A stretch of 64,000 bases of DNA. Origin: Adiantum capillus-veneris (taxonomy: Eukaryota; Streptophyta; Polypodiopsida; Polypodiales; Pteridaceae). The stretch covers positions 145,927,741 through 145,991,740 of the forward strand of contig CM043945.1 in NCBI GenBank assembly GCA_014529385.2. Direction: 5' to 3'. A program made the translations under genes and the position numbers. Numbering within the stretch: the first letter of the stretch is position 1; each line of letters opens with the position of its first letter. Positions 10,639 through 21,414 of the stretch are shown one piece after another. A model generated the notes under the pieces. That model had not been told where the DNA came from and did not search any database. It was given only the letters and a program-made list of their open reading frames with translations.

Positions 10639-11164
10639 AGCGCCAAGTGTCGGGTTACTGTATGTGCCCGTTAGTGAGTTTTTTGAAGTGAGACTTGTAT
10701 ATAACTAAAACTCATGTAAAAACTTAAAAAAGTTCAATCAAAGTCCAAAAACTAGCAGGTTTTGGGTTGTTGTGTCTCCTTGATGCCTTTGGATGTAGTT
10801 TTTGCCCTCGTCTTGCCTTCTCTGTGTAGTCGTACCAGGACAGCTCTTTGTTCGCGTCAATTTTGCATGTAGCGGTGTGTAGAATCAATTCTGATTATCT
10901 TCAACGTTCTCGCCAGTCATTTTTCAAGCTTTCTTTCAAGCTCTAAAGTGCCCCCAATTGGAGTTGTGCTCTTCAAGTTACGACTAGTTCTCTACAGGGT
11001 TATTGCTATGGCAACCTAGTGGCAAATTGTGTGCTGACAGATTGGGAGGGCTTGTATCTATGAATTGTGGAATTGATGTTGAAGTTGTGGGTTTGTGATG
11101 TTCAATTGTGAAAGGGAAGACCCTTGTCTTCATATGCATTGGTCAGCGTGTACTGTAAATCCAT
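10639..11164. other. Unassigned non-coding stretch
   Basis: AT-rich sequence without a supported gene or recognised repeat. It separates a chromovirus end from an LTR-A start. Confidence 0.4.
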
Positions 11165-11795
11165 TGTCACGGGACACATCCAACCCTATGTGTTCGTGGA
11201 CAAGCTACAGCATGATCAGGGTTCAGTCAGTCCAGTCAGTCTAGATTTAGCAGTGATCTGGCACTTTTGTGAGTCTATTCGTAGACCGTGCAAGCCCAGT
11301 CACTTAGCATAGATGCATATCCCCTGGTTGCACACAACATGATCATCAGTATTCCCTTCAGAATCCATCAGATTTAGTTAGGGGAATTTTCCAGTGCATT
11401 TAGCCTATTTTTGGTATTTTTCACTTATTATTTTTAAGTGACTTTCCAACAAAAGTAGGTAGGGCAATTTTGCTAAGTTAATATATAAGCAAACCCAAGT
11501 TAGCACTTTCTGGCAGAAGAGGCAGCAAGAGCACATGCTCAACAGGCACCTTCTTAGCAGAACCCCGCAAGAACCCCTTGGCGTTTTGATCTCCCCATCC
11601 TCGCCACCCCCCATCAGTCCCTAGCGTTTTCTAGCGCCAGGCCATCTCCCCTCTCGGCGTTTCCTCCCTCAGCAGCCATCGCCAGAAAGGCCTACCTCTT
11701 GGCGTTTTTCCCCATGACTGGCAGCTCGACACCGGCAACAAGTCCTAGCGTTTTTCAGCCAAAACGCTGCAGTTTATTGGCGTTTCTTCTTCTCG
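11165..11795 (+). repeat. LTR-A fragment, cut on the right by a LINE
   Basis: Starts TGTCACGGGACACATCC, has the conserved U3 blocks, a TATA box (AATATATAAG, 11480-11489) and then several AGCGTTTT-type motifs (11581-11785). At about 11790 it changes directly into LINE reverse-transcriptase coding sequence, so its right half is missing. Confidence 0.85.
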
Positions 11796-14420
11796 ATTTT
11801 GAGAAGGCCTACGACAGAGTTGATTGGGACTTTTTGGAGGGCACTCTACGCAGGATGGGCTTCTTAGATGCTTGGATCAAAGGGGTGTCAGCTTTGTACA
11901 GACGGACACACAGTCGGGTACTTTTGTTAGGAGGTAGAGGTGATCGTTTCATGCTCACACGTTCGGTCAGACCTTCCTCTTGCTGTTCTATGCTGAGGCG
12001 ATGAGCAGGTTTTTGGTGTTGCAGCAGGTTGGTTTGCGGGGCTTAGCACTTCCTATTCGGGGAGATGAGCTACTGGACGCTGAGTTTGCTGACGACTCAG
12101 CCTTGTTCTTGGATGGCCAGGAAGCCAACCTTCACAGGTGTGAGCAGGCTCTTGAGACCTTTTGTTGTGCTTTCTCGGTTGGTAGTGCTTCTGTGTCCGA
12201 TTGGATGCCAGGTGAGGGTTTCAGGTGGATTCCCCCAGGGATTGCAGTTCGGTACTTGGGCTGTCAGGTTGGTTTGGACTTGTCTCCTGAGCAGTAGATT
12301 GCTCCCCTTCTCCTGTCTATCAAGAGGAAGTTGTTACATTGGAGCTCCGCACGACTTTCTTTGGCTGGCAGAGTTGTAGTGGCCAACTAGGTGTTGTTGG
12401 CGACTATGTGGTACATCACTTCTTGCTAGATCTTCTCGAGTTCTTGTATCAGCCAGGTAGAGAGGCTGATCAGGAACTTCCTTTGGTTAGGACGTGACAC
12501 TCAGATAGCCCGGGCCAAAGTGGCCTTGCAGGTCATCACTTTTCCTTGTTTACAGGGAGGGCTTGGGATCATAGACCCAGCACAGCAGAGCAGAGCCCTT
12601 CTTGGGACATTCATAGTCAGAGGACTTCTTCCAGGTGAGGAGCCCTGGAAGGAGTTCTTGCTACAGCGGCTTCGTGCTAGGGTGCCTCAGGCAGGAGGTC
12701 CCTGGTGACCTTTGACTAAATGGATCTTCACAGAGATGCGCAGAGTTGGTTTGAGCAGGAGACTGGAGGACCGCTTCGCCGTGAGTTTACTTTGATCTTG
12801 GGAGCATTTGCGGCGAGGCCTGGAGCAGTGACAGCCTACTTGCACGGAGGAGCGCCTATGACAGCCTCTTGTTTGGAACCCCATGGTTAGCACTCAGAGA
12901 GGCCACTTGATTGGTAGTCAGCCTCATGTTTCCTGGGGTCCCATGGCAGCGGGTTCAGCACGCTCTTTAGGTGACTGGTCAGAGTTTTCAGGCTTGTCAG
13001 AGGAGCTGCAGGGTTTCCAGCTATAGGGCATGAGAGTGAGAGGGGTGCAGAGCATGTGCCAGGACATCTCAGAGGCAGTTCAGCTGAGTGGCTCACACCT
13101 CTCGAGCTCGTAGCGCTCAGATGGATGGGAGTCTTCACGCAACTGGAGGTTCTCATCTCAGTTCGGGCCTGCTCAGAGACTGTTCCCTCCCTGTTTTTCA
13201 AGTTACAAGGTGAGGGACGCTTACAGCGAGCTGTAGTAGAGGCCGCGCAGGTGGCAGAGTGCTTTTTTGAGAGGATCCGAGTGGTGGGCATCTGTGGGAG
13301 GACTTGTGTCATCGATCTTGACCCAGCACCTTTTGAGACTGGACATTGGAGACTGTGGGCTTGGGAGTGCTGCCCACTGGCACGAGTACAGTGAGATCCT
13401 GGAGAGTGGCTTTGCAGGGACCCTTTCTCTTCTGCAGACCACACAGGTGTCCCGTTCTTCCAGTACACTGTTCGACTGGGACGTCACATACTAGCAGCAC
13501 AGAGAGAGGCCGGCCCCGCTGCAGCACCTCATTGGCAGGAGGAGGGTCTCACAGCTGAGTTCTTGGCAGCTTTTTGGGAGAGGTTGTGGGACTCCAGACA
13601 GCCGAGACGAGTCACCTTGTTTCAGTGGCTGGTCGCACATAGAGCTACAGCACTTGGGATCTTGGGATCTGGCTTGTGCATAGTGGTCTCTCGGCCGCAT
13701 GTGTAGCTTGTGACAATCTTGTGGAGAGTCAGCGTCACTGTCATTGGGACTGTCCTTTGGCACAGCAGGTGCGGCTTCGTGTTCTTCGGTTGATGCCTAC
13801 TCTTTCCATGGCTCGGCAGTACACTTGGGGAGCAGCTGCTTGGTCCACCCTCACGGGCCCGACACTTCAGTTTGAGCTATCCTTCACCAACAGGATGATA
13901 GTGATGCAGGGGGGGTGACCTACACTCCAGCCTGCTACAGAGTTTACTCCACAGGAGTGGTGCAGTGAGAGAGAGGAGTGGTGGGAGCTCCTCTGTGGCC
14001 GGACACTCTGGTTCATCTCGCGGGCCCGTTGCTTCCGCATCTTTGAGGCTCACCCTGTACCACCAGCAGAGACTGTTCGTGATCTTTGGCTAGAGTTGAT
14101 TCACACTCTCAGAGGAGAGCTCGAGAGACTCCAGGGCAGCTCCGACCGCATGCGGGAGCGCAGAGAGGCTTTCCTTCGACTCTGGCGTCCTGGGCCTTTT
14201 TACACCATGGTCCAGGGTGTACTCAGATGGCACTACCGTCCACCCGTGTGGCTTTTCCCTCCTCCTATCTCTTGATTTAGCCTCTTTGTACAATTGGTGT
14301 TTTTTCATTGGGAGAGTCTCCCCATCATGGTTGTTTTAGCCCTCTCTCGCAGAGGTGGTGGTAGCCCTATGGGCAGTTTCATTAACTAATAGAAGGATCT
14401 TTTTCTCGGGAAAAAAAAGA
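11796..14420 (+). pseudogene. LINE type 2 copy: reverse transcriptase and C-terminal region, 5'-truncated
   Basis: Begins inside the RT at motif A (LLDFEKAYDRVDWDF) and runs to the 3' end. The catalytic box is EFADDSALFL (about 12080-12110). Compared with the - strand copy at 40498-45893 it lacks GCPLAP of RT motif B (near 11970) and about 13 residues after ETFCCA (near 12165). Many stops break the rest. The zinc-binding region (CDNLVESQRHCHWDC, about 13705-13755) is recognisable. It ends in a short UTR and an A-run near 14408. This is a 5'-truncated dead copy, as is typical of LINE insertion. Confidence 0.88.
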
Positions 14421-14529
14421 GTGGTTTTGGTATAGTTTTTGGTGCTAAGGTTGAAGTTTGAACGCTCTTGGGCTACAAAGCTATAGAGGTGTCTCACTTT
14501 TTCTTTTGCCCAACAACGTCCTGCGTACA

Positions 14530-14623
14530 TGCTGACAAAGGTGCCATAATACTTCCTACGTTGTTCTAAACTCTAGAGCTAGGAGTTAGCTTGTCCACAT
14601 GCACATAGATGTGCACGTGACAC
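14530..14623 (-). repeat. Small LTR-A fragment
   Basis: The outer end of an LTR-A on the - strand: TGTCACGTGCACATC at 14623 going down, with TGTGGACAAGCTAACTCC and a block like GTGCCATAATACTTCC. Only about 95 bp remain. Confidence 0.6.
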
Positions 14624-14704
14624 ATGGTGAGTTCTTGCTTTATAAGTCATTGTGTAGATTTAATTTTAACAGAGGGTGTTTTTCTTTGTACGTTCATTGT
14701 GTCA

Positions 14705-15665
14705 ACTCTCTCTCTCTCTCACACCTTCACACCAGCTTCGGATTGAGACTAGTAGAGACAACAGAGTACCAACAGAGGCCAGAACGTGTCCCCTATGTCA
14801 CATGGAGCCCGGAACATGTTCCCTATGTCACATGGAGCTGAGAAAGAGTTGTACTGTACATGCCACTGCCCACTTTACTATAAGATACGAGGTTGCTTTC
14901 ACTGCCCAGTTTACTATGAGATACGAGGTTGCTTTCACTGCCTGTTCAGAGAGGGCTTTGGACCACTATCTAGAGTCATGGGGTATGAGGACCAGAGATG
15001 TCTGGGTCTGTTTTTGCTCGAGCTACGCAGACACAGAGAGAGCCTGATGAGAGGAGAGGCTAGCCAGTCTCAAAGGCGGATCACAGACTTCTTTAGAGAG
15101 GACACTCGGCAGTCGGAGGAGCAACCACCACAACAGAGCTCACATTCTCCTCATACCAGAGGCACGTTGATCGATCGAGCGACCGTGATAGGGAGATCCA
15201 GACGCCCACGACTGCGGAGGACTACATAGCATCGATGGAGGTTGCATCAGAGGATTCGGATCGCGTTGGCCCAACATGCACAACGCCTGGTCAAAGTACT
15301 GACCATGGAGGAGATTGATGAGATCCTCCAGCGACCGATGATGGTTCTCCTGTGATTTAGCTCTTTTGAGGATTGTACACCCTGCTCATCTTGTATCAAC
15401 TCTCACCCATTATATTCCCACACGCACACCAACATTGTGTTGCATTAACCCCTAGTCACTTCTTTCACCCCCTTACTCATATCCTACACAGTTCTAGCTA
15501 GTTGCTTAGTTCACATCTAGCAATTAAGATTTTAGTTTTTCACTCTACTTCATTTTATTTTTGTACCCAGACAATGTATTAGATCCACCAAGATTGTATT
15601 AGTTTGGTCTCATAGGTCATTTTGGCCTCTTGAAGATGTTTAATATAACATTTTATTTCATTTCT
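14705..15665 (+). pseudogene. LINE type 4 copy, C-terminal end
   Basis: The last about 190 codons of LINE type 4 (HQLRIETSRD, CPLCHME, RGCFHCLF.EGFGPLSRV, SQSQRRITDFFRED), broken by stops. Two short internal tandem duplications are visible (the CCTATGTCACATGGAG block twice at 14790-14836; the TACGAGGTTGCTTTCACTGCC block twice at 14886-14942). The 3' UTR ends TAATATAACATTTTATTTCATTTC followed by (TC)n, the family's pentamer-type tail. Confidence 0.85.
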
Positions 15666-15706
15666 CTCTCTCTCTCTCTCTACCCCCCCCCCCCCCCCCC
15701 CCCCCC
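15660..15706. repeat. (TC)n and poly-C tract
   Basis: CT repeats (about 15660-15681) followed by an uninterrupted run of C (about 15683-15706), directly after the LINE type 4 tail. Confidence 0.95.
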
Positions 15707-16491
15707 CTCGTGGGTCATCTCTATCTTTCCCATCTTTTGTAACCCCAACATAGAATGCCAAATTGTTTGATGTATTTGGTACTTATTGCTGTTACTTGTA
15801 GCCTGTACATCAAAATGTACCAATATTAAGAGGTCGTCAGCAGGAAGGTTTTTATATGATTGTCAAAGATAACATGAAATGACAATCAACTACGGCACAT
15901 TTAGGCCTCAAGGAGCTTTTATGTGGTTACGAGGAACAACTACTGCTGTTAAGAAATGTTGATGAGTTTACAACTTCAGGAAAAGAGAGATTGTGTGTTT
16001 TGCTTTGGTGGTATAGTTTAAAGCAATTGAGAAAAAACACTTTTTGGGTATAAACTATTGCTCAAGGTTTTGCATAGCAGATTTTACTTTTCTTTCCACC
16101 ATGGGACTCGCAAAAAGCAATGTTTGACTGGGCATTTACTTTTCTAGTCCTTACTGTGAACTCGTCCTTACTGTGAATCATAGATTGGAACATACTTGTA
16201 TGTTTCATTGTCCAGACGTATGCAAACGTTTACTATTTTTCATGTATGTTTGGGGCAAACATACTTGACTTTTTTAAAAGGTCAAGAAACATAATGACAA
16301 GGGTATAGTCTAAAATATTGTTGTGCGTTGGTATTGCCTGTATAGGTTCTGTTGATAAATATGCATCAATTTATGTACATACTGTTCTCTTGGAACTGCT
16401 GAATTGTATTAATTATTTCCTTTGTAGGGTTCGTTTCTCTTGACATAGTGGCTGTTTTGACCCTTTCCTGTTTACTGCTTATATTAAATAG
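15707..16491 (+). other. Phosphorylase intron, distal part
   Basis: AT-rich intron sequence ending in a pyrimidine-rich stretch and the acceptor ATTAAATAG (16483-16491). I searched for the exon before the one at 16492 and found none here or elsewhere to the left. Confidence 0.6.
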
Positions 16492-16606
16492 GCCACTGCT
16501 CATAGTGCACGTGACCGTCTTCTCGAAAGCTGGAATGATACACAACAATTTTTCAAGGACAGAAATCCAAAGCGAGTGTATTACTTCTCCATGGAGTTTC
16601 TTATGG
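16492..16606 (+). CDS. Alpha-glucan phosphorylase, exon a (38 codons + 1 base)
   Basis: First exon seen of a glucan phosphorylase (EC 2.4.1.1), which splits terminal glucose from starch or glycogen with phosphate to give glucose-1-phosphate, using pyridoxal phosphate. It encodes [15 protein letters not shown] and [11 protein letters not shown], matching the N-terminal domain near residues 45-80 of the animal enzyme. Acceptor TAG|GCC, donor ATGG|GTAAGG; the Gly codon is split and completed by the next exon. Upstream exons with the start codon are outside the window or unrecognised. The next intron is 14.5 kb. Confidence 0.95.
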
Positions 16607-17545
16607 GTAAGGAATTTGTTTATTTGAGAAATTAACTGGTATAGAACTTTTAAAGCTTGAGAGCTTGCTGTCAGTCAAACAAACATGCAAAGGTTATTCT
16701 ACATGATAGCTAACGGCAGAGAGAGTGAATCAATAGAAATCTGTCTGTGCGTCAAAGATTTGAGTTACCTTTGTTTAAGTAGACACATGTTATTGTGCCA
16801 TCGACTTCAGGTAGATCAATTTATATAGGTAGATTGCATCACATTGTTACTGAGGAAAAAGTTTTGCTGAAGAAGGTGTTGCCAAGGGGGACAGGACAAA
16901 CGTGGGAATCTCTACAGAGCAGGGTGCTGAGGAGTCAAATGATGGAGAGGGCGGCCATCATTTGAGACAGAAGTTGGCAAGAACATCAATGTCAGAATAA
17001 GGAGTGCGTAACCTCACATAACTGCAGGTTCTAAGCATGAGGATGGTATATACAACAGTATACTTTTTTCGTTTAGTGGGCTACCTTGCACAAGCAATGC
17101 AGAGCCCAAATAGTGTAGAGGTGACAATGATACATGAAATTACCTTGCATTCTTAATCACTGAGCCTTTTTGTTTTTCATCCCCTCTAGGGTTTCAAATT
17201 CTATATATTCATGTCACCAACTTTTGACATAGTGCCACGTCAACAGTTAGCACAAAATGTGGGGGCTACTGTATAGTCTGCACTTGTCATGCTCCACGCA
17301 ATTTGTGGGTCTCGCTTTATAATTAAAGGGTGTAGGCTCCTCGGCTGGGTTTTATAAGTTAGTAGGGGTAGGTTTTGAACCCTAACCCCGTTTGGGCCTC
17401 TCGGCCAAAATCTCTAAGTTTGTGGGGGGTCAGGTTTTTAACTCTAATCCCCAAATGTCCTCTCAGCCAAACATTTCAAGTTTAGGCATGCCACATCATC
17501 GGCTCGTGCCCCCCCCCCCCTCTTCTCCCCCACACACACTTTCTT
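16607..17545 (+). other. Start of the 14.5 kb intron
   Basis: Donor GTAAGG at 16607. No gene or confident transposon up to 17545. Near 17370-17480 a short block (CCTCTCGGCCAAAATCTCTAAG and CCTCTCAGCCAAACATTTCAAG) occurs twice, imperfectly. Confidence 0.5.
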
Positions 17546-17893
17546 TTTTGTAAATCTGCTTTGATTACTTTACAAGTGGGAAACCTCAAAGCGAGGAAAA
17601 CCCACGAAAAGAAAGGGATACAAAAAGCTGAGCACTATAAGGCTCCGAAAGCTAGAGACAGTCAAAGTAAATCCTGTAGGCATCAAGAGTGATGTCTCCA
17701 ACATCATGAGCAAAATGTAGTGCTTCGCCAAGAGATGATTTGAAATAGGGGAAGGGGTCAACTTAGGTGCCTTCTAACATTAAGGAGTTCCTATGGTGCC
17801 AGATGGTCCATAGAGTCCAAAATTTGACCCAGGTGAAGAACACCGCAAAGTGAGAATGCGATGACCGAAGCACTCCAAAGAGCCAAAAGCGTC
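17546..17893 (-). pseudogene. LINE type 3 fragment, C-terminal end
   Basis: On the - strand the sequence reads HRRFWLFGVLRSSHSHFAVFFTWVKFW, equivalent to HKRFWAFGIFSPALQHFAVFFMWVRFW of the LINE at 19876-26350, then the shared 3' UTR (GGTTTTCCTCGCTTTGAGGTTTCCC) ending in an A-rich tail at 17546. It is heavily 5'-truncated and stops against a CA microsatellite. Confidence 0.8.
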
Positions 17894-17895
17894 TA

Positions 17896-17898
<3 letters not shown>

Positions 17899-17936
<38 letters not shown>

Positions 17937-18061
17937 GCTCACGCTCACGCTCACGCTCACGCTCACGCTCACGCTCACGCTCACGCTCACGCTCACGCTC
18001 ACGCTCACGCTCACGCTCACGCTCACGCTCACGCTCACGCTCACGCTCACGCTCACGCTCA

Positions 18062-18102
<41 letters not shown>
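17899..18102. repeat. Compound microsatellite (CA)n-(CGCTCA)n-(CT)n
   Basis: Three repeat types in a row: CA dinucleotides (about 17899-17934), about 22 copies of a CGCTCA hexamer (about 17936-18065), then CT dinucleotides to 18102. It translates as RS, AH or VS repeats; these are not genes. It sits exactly between two LINE fragments. Confidence 0.95.
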
Positions 18103-19645
18103 AAGAGCAGCAGAGACGAGACTTACTAGAGCCCACGCAGCATTGGGTAGATTGGAGAGGATGTGTTCGCAGGTCCAGTTTCAGGAGCCCCGGACGAAGC
18201 TCTAGCTCTTTGACACCTTGGTGGCTTCAGCATTGCTCTATGGAACCGAGATATGGGGACCTTCACTGGATCACCACGGGAGGCCGGGTCGCTCAGACGG
18301 ATGGGGGAACATGGAGAAACCTCTCGTCTCTATGATCTCGCGGCTCATTAGAGCCAAGGCATCAATACCACGGGCCATTATCTGAGCAGAGCTAGCGGCC
18401 CCCCCACTTGTGGTGGAGGCGCTCAACAGATCAGTCTCCTTCCTAAACCGCACATGGGCACTTCCTAGTGATAGATATGCTCGCATAGCACTGGAATCCT
18501 CTCGACAGCTAGCCATACAAGGAGATACAACATGCTGGTATGGGGAGATGACATCATGGTTTCAGGCACATGTGTTCAGCATAGACAGTCTGCCACCATT
18601 CCAGTACTCATTGGATGCACCATCTCTCACTCTTACACAGTCAGAGATCACCAAGCTCTTCCGCCAAGACCTGACCCAGCTAGACACCAGGAGGACATGG
18701 ATACAACCAGCACAGGAATTGGGCACGAAGATGGCTTTCTACTGAGACCACCTTCTCCAGCTTACGGAGGATGGTTTTGTGGCGAGACCTAGATACATGG
18801 ATACCCACTTGTCTCATGGGATACGATGTGCTATCGGCCAGTTACGCACATCTTCTCACCAGTTGCGGATTGAGACTGGGAGATACAGCGGGGTACCAGC
18901 AGAGGACAGGACATGCCCCTTATGTAACATGGAACTTGAGACAGAGCTACACTATACACGCCGGTGCCCCGTCTACTACGAGATACGAGGCCGCTTCCAT
19001 TGCTTGTTCAGAGAGGGTTTTGGACCGCTCTCAAGAGTCAGGGGATACGAAGATCATAGATGCCTGGGTTTGTTCTTGCTCGAGCTGCGTAGACACAGAG
19101 ATAGCCTGATGAATGGCGAGGTTAGCCAGTCTCAAAGACGGATCACAGACTTCTTTAGAGCAGACACGGGACAACCGCAAGAGCCACTGCCACAGCAGAG
19201 CTCCCCCCCCGTCTCACACTAGAGGCACACTGATTGACCGAGCGATTGAACTGGGGAAATCCAGGCGCCCGCGACGACTGCGAAGAACTACACAGCATCA
19301 ACGAAGGCTACGACAGAAAATTCGGAGCACGCTGGCAGGCATACACGACGCCCGGTCAGACTACATACCATGGAGAAAATTGATGAGATTTGCCAACGAC
19401 CGATGCTAGATCTCTTGTGATTCAGCTATCCCAACAAGCCGCCCATTATTCTGCTTAGTTTTTTGCTTGACTCACATAGACCAACTTAGGACCCCATAGT
19501 ATATATCTTTGTTTTGTACTGTTGTTAGGTTATTTTGTTACTCTGACTTTGTATCAGATCCACCACTTTGTAACTTTCGGGTCTCATAGGTCATTGTGGC
19601 CTTTTGAAGACGTTAATATAACATTTCATTTCATTTCATTTCATT
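18103..19645 (+). pseudogene. LINE type 4 copy, RT C-terminus to 3' tail
   Basis: Starts within the region after the RT catalytic box (RRAAETRLTRAHAALGRLERMCSQ) and runs through the C-terminal part (LPPFQYSLDAP, LTQLDTRRTWIQP, YMDTHLSHGIRCAIGQ), a CCHC-type zinc-binding motif (CPLCNMELETELHYTRRC, about 18913-18966) and SQSQRRITDFF. Several stops and frame changes are present. The 3' UTR ends in TAATATAA followed by ATTTC pentamers (19617-19644), the family tail. The 5' truncation coincides with the compound microsatellite. Confidence 0.88.
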
Positions 19646-19874
19646 TCTCTCTTGTGATTCAGCTATCCCAACTAGCCGCCCATTTTTTGCTTAGTTTGTT
19701 GCTTGGCTCACATCGACCAACTTAGGACCCCATAGTATATATCTTTGTTTTGTATTGTTGGTAGGTTATTTTGTTACTCTGACTTTGTATTAGATCCACC
19801 ACTTTGTAACTTTCGGGTCTCATAGGTCATTATGGCCTTTTGAAGACGTTAATATAACATTTCATTTCTCTCTT
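19646..19874 (+). repeat. Second copy of the LINE type 4 3' end
   Basis: Repeats 19413-19640 almost base for base (CTTGTGATTCAGCTATCCCAA to TTAATATAACATTTCATTTC), with few differences, so the 3' UTR and tail are present twice in tandem. The unit is about 230 bp. Confidence 0.88.
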
Positions 19875-20142
19875 TGTAAATCAATTTGATTTATCTATCT
19901 AGGGGAAACCTCAAAGAGAGGAAAACCCACCAAAAAGTTGAAGCACAAGCGAAGGAACACAAAAAGTGTTCGACTGTACAAAACAGCTAAAAGCATTCAT
20001 AGGATAGATGATGTATCTCTGCAGTGATATCACCAACTTCCAAGGCGAACCGTAAAGACTGCCTAAGGGAAAGTTTGAAGAAAGGCAGGGGATCTGCATG
20101 AATTCGATGAAACATATGGCCATTACGCTGTCGCCACAGGCT

Positions 20143-21411
20143 TTAGTAAGCCCAAAACCTGACCCACATGAAGAAGACTGCAAAGTGCTGCAACGCCGGT
20201 GAGAAGATACCGAAAGCCCAAAACCGTTTATGGAAGACCGTCAAGGGAAAACGGAGCTGCATACACGCAGATACCCGACGAAGAAAGTCTCGAGTAATAC
20301 AACAATCCCACAAGAGGTGACAAACATCCTCTTCGGCAGATGAGCAACGGACACAGGATGAAGGGCAGATATGGCGCATCCTAAGAAAGGTACCCACAGG
20401 GAGCACACCAAGTAAACAACGCCAAAGAAACAAACGCTCCTTCAGTGGCAAACGGCTTTCCCATAATGCAGATAGAAGCCTTCTCCCCCAAATATCTGGT
20501 TTATGCATGTGCCAAAGAGCGTTGCAATGATCAGCAAGCCATGGTTGAGGCAAAAGAAGAGCATATGCCCGACCAACAGAAATATCTTGAAATGGCATTT
20601 CCCGAAGATTCCAGTCAGGCATGTGATCACCATCAGCCAAGGGTGAAACGGGCAAAAAACCAACCAACATTCGCTGCAATTCTCTCTAGAACTGGCGATA
20701 ATGCATGTCCAATCCAAAACGGCGAGCGGCAAATGGAAACTCCAAAGTGAAACCAGCTGCATCCACCACATCCGCAACCACCCGAATGCCACGGCAGGAG
20801 AGGAAATACGCTTGGCGAGGCGAGCGGTCAACCAAGGTAAGAGAAAAGGCCCAGCTCTAATGAAGACTCTCCAAGGGAAGGGAGTTTCCTTGCGTTTGAG
20901 CATTCCACGATAAATGATTCGTAACCTGTTTCTAGGCAGAGAGCAAGGTGGAAGCAAGCGGGCATCGAGGAATATGGCCATCCATCTTACCAAATACCAC
21001 CTCCCAAATAGATGGTTGCCAATGACCAAATGAGGACGTAACCACATGTTGGCTCAAGTGTGCAAACATAAGAGTCCAAGGCTGAGATTGTTGCGTAAGT
21101 GTAGGCAATAGCATAGCCTTCCTAGCTAGGACATGCCTACGCAGGTCCAAAATATTCAGACCACCAAATCGCTTTGGTGTACAAAGTTTTGTCATTGACA
21201 TTAGACGCAGGCCTTTTTTATGTGCATGAGTTTGCCACAAATAAGACAATATGGCCGACATGAGAGAGTAAAGACAGTGACGAGGCCAGTGCAACAGTTG
21301 CAAAAAGATATGAACATATGCCATGAGGATACTCTGAACAATTCTCAAGCGAACATGCAGTGGCCAAGTAGAAAGCTTCCAGTAATGTAGTTTAACATTC
21401 AAGCGTTGCAT
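20143..21411 (-). pseudogene. LINE type 3 ORF2 C-terminal region with zf-RVT
   Basis: Two frames: 21411-20932 (MQRLNVKLHYWKLSTWPLHVRL, FGGLNILDLR) and 20679-20143. The latter carries the zinc-binding region typical of plant LINE RTs (LFLWRCLLGVLPVGTFL, CVRCSSAEEDVCHLLWDC: C-x2-C-x7-C-x-H-x4-C-like spacing, about 20370-20290), then FWAFGIFSPALQHF. This part follows the RT and is thought to help bind nucleic acid. Frame shifts between the two pieces break it. Confidence 0.85.
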
Positions 21412-21414
21412 AAC

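Noticed and set aside
15707-16491. Search for the phosphorylase exon preceding 16492
   Set aside because: No stretch encodes the expected residues before ATAHS with a usable donor site here or further left.
17861-18335. RS-dipeptide frame that looks like an SR splicing factor
   Set aside because: It is the translation of the CA, CGCTCA and CT repeats joined to LINE sequence; there is no RNA-binding domain.
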